Below are positions 52,263 to 59,813 of a DNA stretch of 64,000 nucleotides, in pieces. The translations under genes and the position numbers were made by a program. The notes under the pieces were generated by a model. That model was not told the DNA's origin and did not search any database. It saw only the letters and a program-made list of their open reading frames with translations. The stretch is from JAYZDK01 sp964604165 (GTDB lineage Bacteria; Myxococcota_A; UBA796; CAJQPC01), in assembly GCA_964604165.1 (NCBI GenBank), contig CAZRYF010000016.1, forward strand, positions 1-64,000. Direction: 5' to 3'. Within the stretch, counting starts at the first letter, position 1. Every line of letters begins with the position of its first letter.

Positions 52263-53278
52263 AGCGTCCACTGGTGCTGACACCGGGAGACCCGAAGGGC
52301 ATTGGGCCCGAGGTCGCGGTGGCAGCGCTCTCCCAGGTGGGGGAGGCGGCGGTGCTCGTGGGAGATGCGGCGGCGATTGAAAAGTGGGCGGGGCCCTTGC
52401 CTCGGACCGCCAGCGTGGAAGGGGCCGAGGGGGTCTGCGTTCTCGAGCCGGTGGAGGCGGGGCCGGTGGAGGTGGAATCCCTGCGTGTTGCCGTGCAGGC
52501 TTGCTTGGATGGGCATGCGGGCGCCCTGGTCACCGGGCCCATCCACAAGGCCAGCCTGGTGGAGCAGGGTTTTGCCCACCGGGGACACACGGAGTTTCTG
52601 GGGGAGCTGTGCCGGGTGCCCGATCCGGTGATGGCCTTTGTGGGGCGGCACCACCGTGCCTCCCTGGTCACCACGCACCTGCCGCTGGCCCAGGTCTCAG
52701 TCGGGATTACCCGAGCGCGGGTGCTCCAGGTGATTCGCGCCTCACACGCCTTTTGTGTGGAGAGGTTGGGCCTGGCTGACCCGCGCATCGCTGTGTGTGG
52801 GCTCAACCCTCACGCGGGGGAGGGGGGCGTGCTGGGCACGGAGGAGCTGCAACACATTGGGCCTGCTTGCGATGAGGCACGAGCGGGCGGGATCCAGGTG
52901 GATGGCCCCGTGTCAGCGGAGGCGGCTTTTCGTTGGAACGCCTCCGGAGGTGTGGACTGGGTGGTGGGCATGTACCATGACCAGGTGCTGGCCCCCTTGA
53001 AGCTGGTGGAGTTCGGCTCTCTGGTCAACGTGACCCTGGGGCTGCCCATCTGTCGGACCAGCGTGGATCACGGTACGGCGCGGGACATTGCAGGGAAGGG
53101 CATTGCGGATACGTCCTCGATGGTGGCAGCCATCGAGCTGGCCTTGCGTCTGGCTCAGCCTCCCCACATCTCGTCGGGCACCTCGCCCTCGCAGGGCGGA
53201 TACTCCCCCAGGGATTCCCAGTCCACGATGGGGCCCCAGGTGCGGCAGTCCGCTTCGTCGTCTCGATCGGGTTCGTAG
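52259..53278 (+). CDS. pdxA: 4-Hydroxythreonine-4-phosphate dehydrogenase
   Basis: PdxA oxidises 4-phosphohydroxy-L-threonine in pyridoxal-phosphate synthesis. The 339-residue product has TPGDPKGIGPE at the N-terminus, TGPIHKASL, TTHLPLAQV and GMYHDQVLAPLKL with the metal-binding histidines, and CRTSVDHGTARDIAGKG. The conserved fold ends near residue 299 (AAIELALRLA). The last 40 residues are Ser/Pro/Gly-rich and lie antisense to the next gene, so they are probably a read-on tail. The ATG overlaps the surA-like stop. E. coli PdxA has 329 residues. Confidence 0.94.
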   Translation: MKRPLVLTPGDPKGIGPEVAVAALSQVGEAAVLVGDAAAIEKWAGPLPRTASVEGAEGVCVLEPVEAGPVEVESLRVAVQACLDGHAGALVTGPIHKASLVEQGFAHRGHTEFLGELCRVPDPVMAFVGRHHRASLVTTHLPLAQVSVGITRARVLQVIRASHAFCVERLGLADPRIAVCGLNPHAGEGGVLGTEELQHIGPACDEARAGGIQVDGPVSAEAAFRWNASGGVDWVVGMYHDQVLAPLKLVEFGSLVNVTLGLPICRTSVDHGTARDIAGKGIADTSSMVAAIELALRLAQPPHISSGTSPSQGGYSPRDSQSTMGPQVRQSASSSRSGS

Positions 53279-53691
53279 ACCGAGAGACGAAAGGACAGTC
53301 CTTCCGCATGGGTGTTGTCGCAGAGCATGGCGGTGGACTGGCCCCGGGCCACATTGCTGGGATCCGCGACGATGGACAGGCTGACCCGAAGGGAGTCCCA
53401 GCCCCCATCTACTGCGGACTCAATGGACTCCAGGGGGTGCTCCTCCGGTGCTGCGTCGGCGAGATGCAGCGCCAGCAGCCCTCCCCCCGTCCATCCGGTT
53501 GTCTGGACTCGCACTTCCCGGGTGTCAAAGGTGGCGGAGCATTCGCTCCAAAGGGTCACGATGGCTGTGTCCACAGGGGCGGAGGAGTCCTGGCCGGGGT
53601 CGGTGGGCACGAAGGCGCAGCCTGTCCATGCGGTGGAGAGGGCCAGAGGCAAGAAGCCCCTGCCCGCAACTGGTGCGAGCAGGGGCTTCAA
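53155..53691 (-). CDS. Lipoprotein, paralogue of the next upstream gene
   Basis: No ATG precedes the leader. A TTG at 53689-53691 gives MKPLLAPVAGRGFLPLALSTAWTGC, a plausible leader ending Thr-Gly-Cys, and a TTG at 53652 gives a 12-residue version. The mature protein (about 150 residues) has an Asp/Thr-rich start and a beta-rich domain (GGWDSLRVSLSIVADPS, STAMLCDNTHAEGLSF). This resembles WWDSLYLSLPIVTDV and FQCDQARLDTLSY of the gene at 53735-54427, so they are likely duplicates. Its end overlaps the pdxA 3' end by 124 bases on the other strand. Family and function are unknown. Confidence 0.65.
   Translation of the reverse strand: MKPLLAPVAGRGFLPLALSTAWTGCAFVPTDPGQDSSAPVDTAIVTLWSECSATFDTREVRVQTTGWTGGGLLALHLADAAPEEHPLESIESAVDGGWDSLRVSLSIVADPSNVARGQSTAMLCDNTHAEGLSFRLSVYEPDRDDEADCRTWGPIVDWESLGEYPPCEGEVPDEMWGG
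53654..53688 (-). terminator. Hairpin AAGCCCCTGC/GCAGGGGCTT
   Basis: A 10-bp stem with further inner CGC/GCG pairing, followed on the minus strand by CTTGCC. It could end the transcript of the 53735-54427 gene. It also lies inside the proposed leader of the next lipoprotein gene, so either the start of that gene is further in or the hairpin is coding by chance. Confidence 0.45.
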
Positions 53692-53712
53692 GATCGTGGG
53701 TGGCCGTGTGCC

Positions 53713-53734
53713 GGGCGGGCACAGGGGCCCGCCC
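53713..53734. other. GGGCGGGC/GCCCGCCC palindrome
   Basis: An 8-bp perfect stem with a six-base loop (ACAGGG), adjacent to the stop codon of the leftward gene at 53735. It looks like a REP-type or mRNA-end stabilising element; there is no T-run. Confidence 0.5.
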
Positions 53735-54427
53735 CTACTGCCAGACGTTGTCACAGGGCGTTCCGCCCTCTACCGTCTCGAAGTCCCCACCGGTTCCGAA
53801 GAACGCGGGGTCCTCGCCCCAGGTGGTGCAGACCGAGCTGGTGCCGGCGCTGTCATTCACCTTGAGCAGGTAGGACAAGGTGTCCAGGCGGGCCTGGTCA
53901 CATTGGAACAAGGTGGTGCCCACCTCTCCTGTGGTGGTGTTGTTCAACACCACGCTGCCGACGTCGGTAACGATGGGCAGGGACAGGTAGAGGGAGTCCC
54001 ACCAGCCGTTCTCGTCGAAGCCCTGGCTGGACGCTGGGACATCGTGGTAGTCCTCCTTCCAACCATTGGTGGCACCGGTCTGGAAGACAGACAGCTCGCC
54101 GCCGCTGCTCCAACCGATGGTGTAGAACAGGAACCAGTAGCTGTTGGTCGCGGGATCGCATCCGTAGTTCAGCGCTTCGTGGGCGTCGCCAGCGTCCGTG
54201 GTCGGATAGCTCGGGTTCGCCGAGTCTACGCCGATGGACATGGCGCCGGTGTACTGCTCTACACCGGAATCATCGGTGTCTTCGGAGCAGTCGGTAGAGG
54301 TGTCGGCGGTATCGCAGGCATCCCCCGTGTCACAGGCAGCGGTGTCGGCGCTGTCGCAATTGGGCTTGACCGGCGGACAGGCCACCAAGAGAGTGAAGCA
54401 TGCAGCCACACCAAGAATTCGGGTCAT
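53735..54427 (-). CDS. Asp/Thr-rich lipoprotein, function unknown
   Basis: This 230-residue product starts MTRILGVAACFTLLVAC, a lipobox Leu-Val-Ala-Cys. The linker (about 20-55) is rich in Asp/Thr/Cys (CDSADTAACDTGDACDTADT). The C-terminal beta-rich domain (about 65-230) has WFLFYTIGWSSGGELSVF and WWDSLYLSLPIVTDV. It is paralogous to the gene at 53155. The ATG at 54427 has AGGAGACACAA upstream, a leader nearly the same as that of the MopE/FG-GAP gene (AGGAGACGCAA before its ATG), so the two may share origin or translation control. Function is unknown. Confidence 0.78.
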   Translation of the reverse strand: MTRILGVAACFTLLVACPPVKPNCDSADTAACDTGDACDTADTSTDCSEDTDDSGVEQYTGAMSIGVDSANPSYPTTDAGDAHEALNYGCDPATNSYWFLFYTIGWSSGGELSVFQTGATNGWKEDYHDVPASSQGFDENGWWDSLYLSLPIVTDVGSVVLNNTTTGEVGTTLFQCDQARLDTLSYLLKVNDSAGTSSVCTTWGEDPAFFGTGGDFETVEGGTPCDNVWQ

Positions 54428-54505
54428 TTGTGTCTCCTCATCGCGCGTCATTGTTCGCGCGAGCACGCAGCGTATCCACACAGTTGGCGGCCCGCAATGG
54501 GGGAT

Positions 54506-56245
54506 TCACCCTTTGCGCCTGGGGTGGTCACCGTTCTGCTTGATCTGTTCCCGAAAGAGGGAGCGTTGGATTGCATCCAGAAGGGCCTCCAACCCGGTGC
54601 CTGCCACAGCACTGCAGAGGAGGCCGCCATGCTCAGCGCGGATTTCGGCTTGAGCCTCCTTGGGAAGTCGGTCCTGCTTGTTCAGCACCAGCATGCGGGG
54701 AGTCTCGTCGACCCCGAGCTCCTGCAGCACGGTGTCCACAGCTTGGATTTGTTGGTGGCGGGTCTTGGAGGCTCCATCCACCACGTGGAGAATCAGGTCT
54801 GCTTCCCGGACCTCGTCCAGGGTGGAGCGGAAGGCATGGATCAGCTCCTTGGGCAGGGCACGGATGAACCCCACGGTGTCCGTGAGAATCACCTCTCGCT
54901 CCTTGGGTACCCGCATGCGCCGGGAGGTGGGATCCAGGGTGGCGAAGAGCTTGTCTTCAGCATCCACCTTGGAGCGCGTCATGCGATTCAGTAAGGTGCT
55001 TTTTCCGGCGTTGGTGTAGCCCACAAGCGCCACCACCGGCAGCCCGACCCGCTTTCGCCGGGCACGTCGCATGGCCCGGTCCCGGCCGATCTTCTTCAGT
55101 TGGGTCTCGATGCGTTTCTCTCGCTCGTCTGCACGGCGCCGGTTGATCTCCAGGCGGGTCTCTCCAGGCCCCCGGCCTCCGATGCCACCGGTGAGGCGGC
55201 TCATGGCGGTGGGCATGGCTGCGAGACGGGGTCGTCGGTAGCGAAGCTGTGCGAGTTCGACTTGCAGCTTTCCCTCACGGGTGGTGGCCCGCTGGGCAAA
55301 GATGTCGAGAATCAGCTGGGTTCGGTCCAGCACTTTCATTTCTGTCGCTGTGGCGATGTTGCGAAGCTGAGCAGGGGACAGCTCTCCATCAAACACCAGC
55401 ACATCGGCCCCCAGATGCATGGAGCGCAAGAGGGCTTCTTCCAGCTTTCCCTTGCCCAGAAAGGTGCGGCTGTCCGGGCGGCGCCGGGACTGGATCAGGG
55501 TGTCCAGGGTGGTGAGGCCAGCCGTATGGGCCAGGCGCTTCAGCTCTGCGACGGACTCCAGCGCTTCGGACTTGCTGCCTGTGGCCATGCCGAGAAGAAT
55601 GGCCTTCTCCCGGCTGTCGGTGGCCTGTGCTTTCTGGGCCCGGGCGAATTGCGCCTCCAGGTCCCGGATGAAGCTGTCGAAGTCCTCGTCCCAGCCGTGC
55701 ACGGAGCCGTGGCGCTCGATTCGCCACATCTCCTCCTCCTCCCCATCCGGAGGCAGGAGGTGCGCCATTTCGACGGCTCCGGGAAGCCCATCCACCCCCG
55801 CCTGGATCACCACAACCGCGTCGAGTTGCAGCAGGGCCAGGTCGGTGAGGTTGTCTTTGGTGACCCCCTCCCCCCTCAGGTGCGTGACCACAAGGCGCAA
55901 GCCCCGGAAACGGCTGCTGCCAGCGCGGGCTCGCCCCAGGTCCGGAATGAAGATGCGGTGCGCATCCCCCACGATGACCTTTTCGATCCGTCCGGCGCGG
56001 TCCACAAGCAGGCCGAGCTGGCGGGAGGTGGTTCGCGAGAGCTCCGTCAGCCGTCGGGCCAGCTCCGGGTGGAGGAAGTCGCCCCGCGGCACCTGTCGCT
56101 TGTAGAGCGCGAGGAGGGGCCGGGTCTGGGAAGCCTTCAGGCCCTGTGTATTTCCGTGGAGATCAGGAATCGGTCTGCTCGGGCGCCTCCTGGGTGGGGG
56201 GAGAAGGCGGCGGGACAGCTTGACTTGCCGCGGGGGTGGGTGCAA
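54506..56245 (-). CDS. hflX: GTPase HflX
   Basis: HflX is a ribosome-associated GTPase that helps recycle stalled or heat-damaged ribosomes. The product (up to 579 residues) has the family N-terminal domain (LARRLTELSRTTSRQLG, VIVGDAHRIFIPDLG), the HflX signature SRLTGGIGGRGPGETRLE, and the G domain: G1 GYTNAGKST, G3 DTVGFI and G4 NKQD. The start is unresolved: conserved sequence begins before the first GTG (56092). The only normal codon upstream is TTG 56245, which overlaps the SPFH gene; an ATT at 56170 also fits. Its end is 78 bases from the lipoprotein gene on the same strand. Confidence 0.93.
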   Translation of the reverse strand: MHPPPRQVKLSRRLLPPPRRRPSRPIPDLHGNTQGLKASQTRPLLALYKRQVPRGDFLHPELARRLTELSRTTSRQLGLLVDRAGRIEKVIVGDAHRIFIPDLGRARAGSSRFRGLRLVVTHLRGEGVTKDNLTDLALLQLDAVVVIQAGVDGLPGAVEMAHLLPPDGEEEEMWRIERHGSVHGWDEDFDSFIRDLEAQFARAQKAQATDSREKAILLGMATGSKSEALESVAELKRLAHTAGLTTLDTLIQSRRRPDSRTFLGKGKLEEALLRSMHLGADVLVFDGELSPAQLRNIATATEMKVLDRTQLILDIFAQRATTREGKLQVELAQLRYRRPRLAAMPTAMSRLTGGIGGRGPGETRLEINRRRADEREKRIETQLKKIGRDRAMRRARRKRVGLPVVALVGYTNAGKSTLLNRMTRSKVDAEDKLFATLDPTSRRMRVPKEREVILTDTVGFIRALPKELIHAFRSTLDEVREADLILHVVDGASKTRHQQIQAVDTVLQELGVDETPRMLVLNKQDRLPKEAQAEIRAEHGGLLCSAVAGTGLEALLDAIQRSLFREQIKQNGDHPRRKG

Positions 56246-57458
56246 CCCGGTTTACAAGGGCTGGGATGTCTACACCGATGCCAGCTTTGAGTTCCTCCAC
56301 GAATTTGACCGAGCTTGCGGCGGTGCCGTCGTGGCCGGGGAGGATGGTCAGCTTGTCTACGTGGATGCCGCTGATGGTGTCCACCAGGGAGGACATCACG
56401 TTTTGCAGTTTCTGCATCAGGAAGATGTCTCGGGCGCTGTCCCCGCCGTCTTGCCAGGTTCGAATCATCTCCTCCAGCACGAGGACGGTGGCCTTGCCGT
56501 CCTCCAGGATTTTGGCGGCCTCCCCCTTCGCTTCGGATTGCCTGGCTTCCATTTGGGCCTTGGCCGGCTCCAGGACGTCGGCAGCCAGCCGAAGGCGCAC
56601 CTGCTCGATTCGGGCCCGTTGGACCTTCAGTTCTGCATGGGCGCGGGCCACGGCAGCGTGGACCTCTCCTACTTCCTCGGCCACCAGGGCCTCCCCTCGG
56701 GAGTTTGCATCCGCGATTCGCTTTGCGGTCTCGGCCCGGGTGATTTCAATCTGTGCCTGTGCCTCGATGACCCGGGCCTCCTTTCGGTTGGTGGCATCCT
56801 CGATCACGGACTCGGCGTTGTTGGTGGCCTCGGCGGTGCGGGCTCGGCACTGGATTTCCGCGGTCTGGCGACGGCCGATGGAGTCCAGGTACCCGACCGC
56901 ATCGGAGACGTTCTGAATCTTCAACTGGTCCAGGGTGAGCCCCAGTTTGGCCAGGTCGATCTCCGCCTCGTCCAGGAGCTTCTCCCCAAAGGCCAGCTTG
57001 TCATCGTTGACTTCTTCCGGGGTCAGCAGCGCAAGCACGCCGCGCAGGTTGCCTTCCAGGGTGTCCTTGGCGATTCGGATGATCTCGGAGCGTCGCCGGT
57101 CCTGAAATCGGACCAGGGCGTTGTGCAAAAGGGGCTGGTGCCCGGCCACCTTCAGGTTGGCCACGCCCTGCACCGTCAGGGGAATGCCGCCGCGGGAGTA
57201 GGCCTCGGTGACCACGACCTCTACGGTCATGTTGGTCAGGTCCATGCGGGAGACCCGCTCTACAAGTGGCTTGCGAATGGACATGCCCCCTTTGACGATG
57301 CGGTATCCCACCCGTCGGTTATCCACGACCGAGTGGCCGCCGCTGAACACCAGGACCTCGTTGGGGCCGCAGATGTAGAGCAGGTTCTTGATGGTGAGCC
57401 AGAAGGCCAACGTGAAGAGAATAGCGATGCCCAACAAGGCGATTGCAGAGGCGATCAT
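56163..57458 (-). CDS. SPFH/flotillin-like membrane protein (second of pair)
   Basis: This 431-residue protein has one N-terminal membrane helix (AIALLGIAILFTLAFWLTI), an SPFH/band-7 domain (about 30-190: CGPNEVLVFSGG, GGIPLTVQGVANLKVAG, SEIIRIAKDTLEGNLRGV), then a long charged coiled coil (190-340) and a proline-rich tail. Flotillin-like proteins oligomerise in membrane microdomains. It overlaps its paralogue by four bases. The two differ enough to form a hetero-oligomer, as do HflK and HflC, though the phrases are closer to flotillin. Confidence 0.87.
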   Translation of the reverse strand: MIASAIALLGIAILFTLAFWLTIKNLLYICGPNEVLVFSGGHSVVDNRRVGYRIVKGGMSIRKPLVERVSRMDLTNMTVEVVVTEAYSRGGIPLTVQGVANLKVAGHQPLLHNALVRFQDRRRSEIIRIAKDTLEGNLRGVLALLTPEEVNDDKLAFGEKLLDEAEIDLAKLGLTLDQLKIQNVSDAVGYLDSIGRRQTAEIQCRARTAEATNNAESVIEDATNRKEARVIEAQAQIEITRAETAKRIADANSRGEALVAEEVGEVHAAVARAHAELKVQRARIEQVRLRLAADVLEPAKAQMEARQSEAKGEAAKILEDGKATVLVLEEMIRTWQDGGDSARDIFLMQKLQNVMSSLVDTISGIHVDKLTILPGHDGTAASSVKFVEELKAGIGVDIPALVNRVAPTPAASQAVPPPSPPTQEAPEQTDS

Positions 57459-58747
57459 GACCGCACCTCCTTGCGGGGCGCGAGGATTTCAAGCACGTTC
57501 ACGCCGGTGGTGTCCGCCAGCTCCTGGAGGACCTGTTGGACCATGGCCGGGAAGCCCGCGGTGTACCGGGCAAGGGAGGCACCGTCTCCGTCGTCCAGGA
57601 GGTTGACCTCTCCAATCTCCACCGAGTTCACCCGGTCGATCACCGTCTGGAGCACGGGCTCCAGGTTCTGGATCAGGAAGATGTCCCGGGCGTCCTCCCC
57701 GGCTGTCTGCCAGGCCTCGGTCATGAGGGCGAGCACGTGGGCCATGGCGTTGCCGCTCTCCTCGATGTCGGCGGCCGCCCCCCGGGCCCGAAAGGCCTCG
57801 GCGGTCTGGTCGGCCTGCGCGGGCAAAACCACGTCGGCCATGAGGCGGGCTTCTTCCACCTGGCGACGAAGCTCCTGGAGCTCTTGCTCCGCCTCTGCTC
57901 GGGCCTGGAGGGCGGCCTGTTCGGTGGTCTCTTCCACTGCCCTCGCCTGGGCCTCCAGCTCCGCCTGGACCTTTCGAAGCTCGTTCTGTTTCTGAAGGAC
58001 TGTGGCTTCCGCCTGCTGGGTGGCCACCTCCCCCTGTTGTTTCGACTGGGCTTCGGCCTGCTCAGCCTGGGACTTGGCCCTGGATTCGGCCACCTCGGCG
58101 GTTTTGATGACCTTGGCGATTTGCTCCCTGCCGATGGAGGACAGGTAGTTCACGTCATCTGAGACGCTTTGGACCTTGAGGGTGTCCAGCTGAAGCCCCA
58201 GCTTGGAGAAGTCATCCCCGGCTTCGGTCATGAGCGCCTTGGAGAACTTCAGGCGATCCTCATTCACCTCCTCTGGGGTCAAGGTGGCCAGCACGCCGCG
58301 CAGGTGACCCTCCAGGGTTTCCTTGCTGACCCGGCGAATCTCCTCAACGTCTCGCCCGAGAAACCTCTCGATGGCGTTGTTCACGATCTGCGGAGAGTCG
58401 GACACCTTGACGTTGGCAATGGCGTGGACCTGCAGGGGAATGCCCCCCTTGGAGTAGGCATTGCTGGTCTGGATCTCGATGGGGAGAATACGAAGGTCCA
58501 TCCGATCCACCCGCTCGAAAAAGGGGGTGCGCCAGCGTCGACCGCCGTAGATCACCCGGTAGCCCACCGCGGTGCCGTCGGTGAGTTGGCGACGGCGACC
58601 CGAGAAGATCAGCACTTCGCTCGGGTCGCAGATGAACAGAAAGGAGCGGGCGAGCACCACCAGGACGAGCAGCAGGAAAATCCCGGCAAAGGCACCCTGT
58701 GCCAAGGCCATGAGCGCCATGAAGTCGAGCAAAAGCGGGGTTGTCAT
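57455..58747 (-). CDS. SPFH/flotillin-like membrane protein (first of pair)
   Basis: This 430-residue paralogue of the next gene has a membrane helix (AGIFLLLVLVVLARSFLFI) and an SPFH domain with CDPSEVLIFSGR, GGIPLQVHAIANVKVS and RRVSKETLEGHLRGVLATL. A Gln/Glu/Ala-rich coiled coil (about 215-320) and a C-terminal domain (DVLEILAPRKE-like ending) follow. The ATG at 58747 is clear. It follows an NfeD-like gene by nine bases on the same strand, the usual partner of flotillins. The trio probably builds a membrane scaffold. Confidence 0.87.
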   Translation of the reverse strand: MTTPLLLDFMALMALAQGAFAGIFLLLVLVVLARSFLFICDPSEVLIFSGRRRQLTDGTAVGYRVIYGGRRWRTPFFERVDRMDLRILPIEIQTSNAYSKGGIPLQVHAIANVKVSDSPQIVNNAIERFLGRDVEEIRRVSKETLEGHLRGVLATLTPEEVNEDRLKFSKALMTEAGDDFSKLGLQLDTLKVQSVSDDVNYLSSIGREQIAKVIKTAEVAESRAKSQAEQAEAQSKQQGEVATQQAEATVLQKQNELRKVQAELEAQARAVEETTEQAALQARAEAEQELQELRRQVEEARLMADVVLPAQADQTAEAFRARGAAADIEESGNAMAHVLALMTEAWQTAGEDARDIFLIQNLEPVLQTVIDRVNSVEIGEVNLLDDGDGASLARYTAGFPAMVQQVLQELADTTGVNVLEILAPRKEVRS

Positions 58748-58756
58748 TGCGGCCTC

Positions 58757-59362
58757 CTAGTGGCCTGGGGAGATGGACTCGACGGTGGCGATTCCGTCCC
58801 GCGCGGCGATGACCAAGACGCGTTCGCCGGGGGAGATTGTGCGGTGCTCTGGTGTGACGGCGGGGAGGTCCAGAATCTGGCCGTGGGCCTGAACGCGTAT
58901 CTTCCCTGTGCGATCCGGCCCCAGGGCCAAGAGGACCGTGGCCTCCAGACCTGCGAGCTTGCTGGCGTGGGAGGTGGAGTCCACGGAGGAGTTTTGAAGC
59001 TTGCGAAAGCCCCAGGCCGCGGCGTAGCCCAGCACGACTCCCAGGCTTCCTGCAGCAGGAAGGTGAATCAGCAGCGGCTGGCCAAGAGAGTGGAGGACGG
59101 CGCCGGTTACGCCAAAGGAGCCCAGGCCGTAGGTCCAGAAGCGCATGGAGAGAAAGGGCAGGAGCATGCCTGAGGAGACACTCCCCACGGCGTTGTCGCC
59201 CACGACCAGTTCATGGCCTCCTGCGTCCACATCGACATCGACATCGACATCGACATCGACATCGACATCGTGCTCCGCATCAAAGTCATCCCCCCCCAAC
59301 ACCACCGAGGCGGCAATCAGGGCGAGTCCAAATCCGGCGCTGGCCAGGTAGATCGTCAGCAT
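58757..59362 (-). CDS. NfeD-like membrane protein with Asp-Val tract
   Basis: This 201-residue protein has an N-terminal helix (MLTIYLASAGFGLALIAAS), then an Asp-Val dipeptide tract coded by a perfect hexanucleotide repeat. Three more helices follow (about 65-135), with an OB-fold-like C-terminal domain (about 140-200: GLEATVLLALGPDRTGKI, SPGERVLVIAARDGI). That domain plan is the NfeD/YuaF family, which is nearly always next to flotillin genes and modulates them. The DV tract sits in the loop after helix one. The gene leads a three-gene operon with the SPFH pair. Confidence 0.82.
   Translation of the reverse strand: MLTIYLASAGFGLALIAASVVLGGDDFDAEHDVDVDVDVDVDVDVDAGGHELVVGDNAVGSVSSGMLLPFLSMRFWTYGLGSFGVTGAVLHSLGQPLLIHLPAAGSLGVVLGYAAAWGFRKLQNSSVDSTSHASKLAGLEATVLLALGPDRTGKIRVQAHGQILDLPAVTPEHRTISPGERVLVIAARDGIATVESISPGH
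59229..59270. repeat. Seven-copy perfect hexanucleotide repeat (acatcg) coding Asp-Val
   Basis: Seven identical 6-base units are in the NfeD-like gene, antisense gatgtc-like codons giving Asp-Val. Same unit size as at 1-93 and 43921-43968 but a different dipeptide. Confidence 0.95.
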
Positions 59363-59416
59363 AGGGGGGGTGCCAAGCGTGATTCTGGCACAGGCGGTGG
59401 GCCAACGGGGGCGAGG

Positions 59417-59776
59417 CTACCGGCTGGCTGCGATGGCGATCCAGCTCCAGGCGGCGATGAAGCACAGGCCGCCTAAGGGTGTGATGGCGCCAAGGGCCCG
59501 TTGTCCCGTCAGGACCAGGGCGTAGAGGGACCCGGAAAAGAGCGCAATACCGGCCAGAAAGAGCCAGCCCGCCGCGCGGGGAGGTTGGGCGGTGGCGTGA
59601 AGGGACCACGCCCCCAGGGCAAACAAGGCCAGGGCGTGGATCAAGTGGTAGAAGGCGCCGGTTCGCCACACCACAAGCATCTCAGGAGGAACGCGCTCCT
59701 TCAAGCCATGGGCGCCAAACGCCCCTGCTGCTACCCCCACAGCAGCGAGAGCCGCACCGATTCGAATCCAGAGCAT
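59417..59776 (-). CDS. DUF423 family membrane protein (YgdD-like)
   Basis: This 119-residue protein has four membrane helices and the family opening AAGAFGAHGLKERVPPEML, then WRTGAFYHLIHALALFALG and GSLYALVLTGQRALGAITPLGG. The function of DUF423 is not known. The ATG at 59774-59776 has GGAGGT seven bases upstream and begins the conserved part. It is divergent from the lipoprotein gene at 59814, with only 37 bases between starts, and is followed leftward by the NfeD-like gene after 54 bases. Confidence 0.9.
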   Translation of the reverse strand: MLWIRIGAALAAVGVAAGAFGAHGLKERVPPEMLVVWRTGAFYHLIHALALFALGAWSLHATAQPPRAAGWLFLAGIALFSGSLYALVLTGQRALGAITPLGGLCFIAAWSWIAIAASR

Positions 59777-59813
59777 GGTGTCTACCTCCGCGGCCGGTCT
59801 ATCATCCCCGGGC

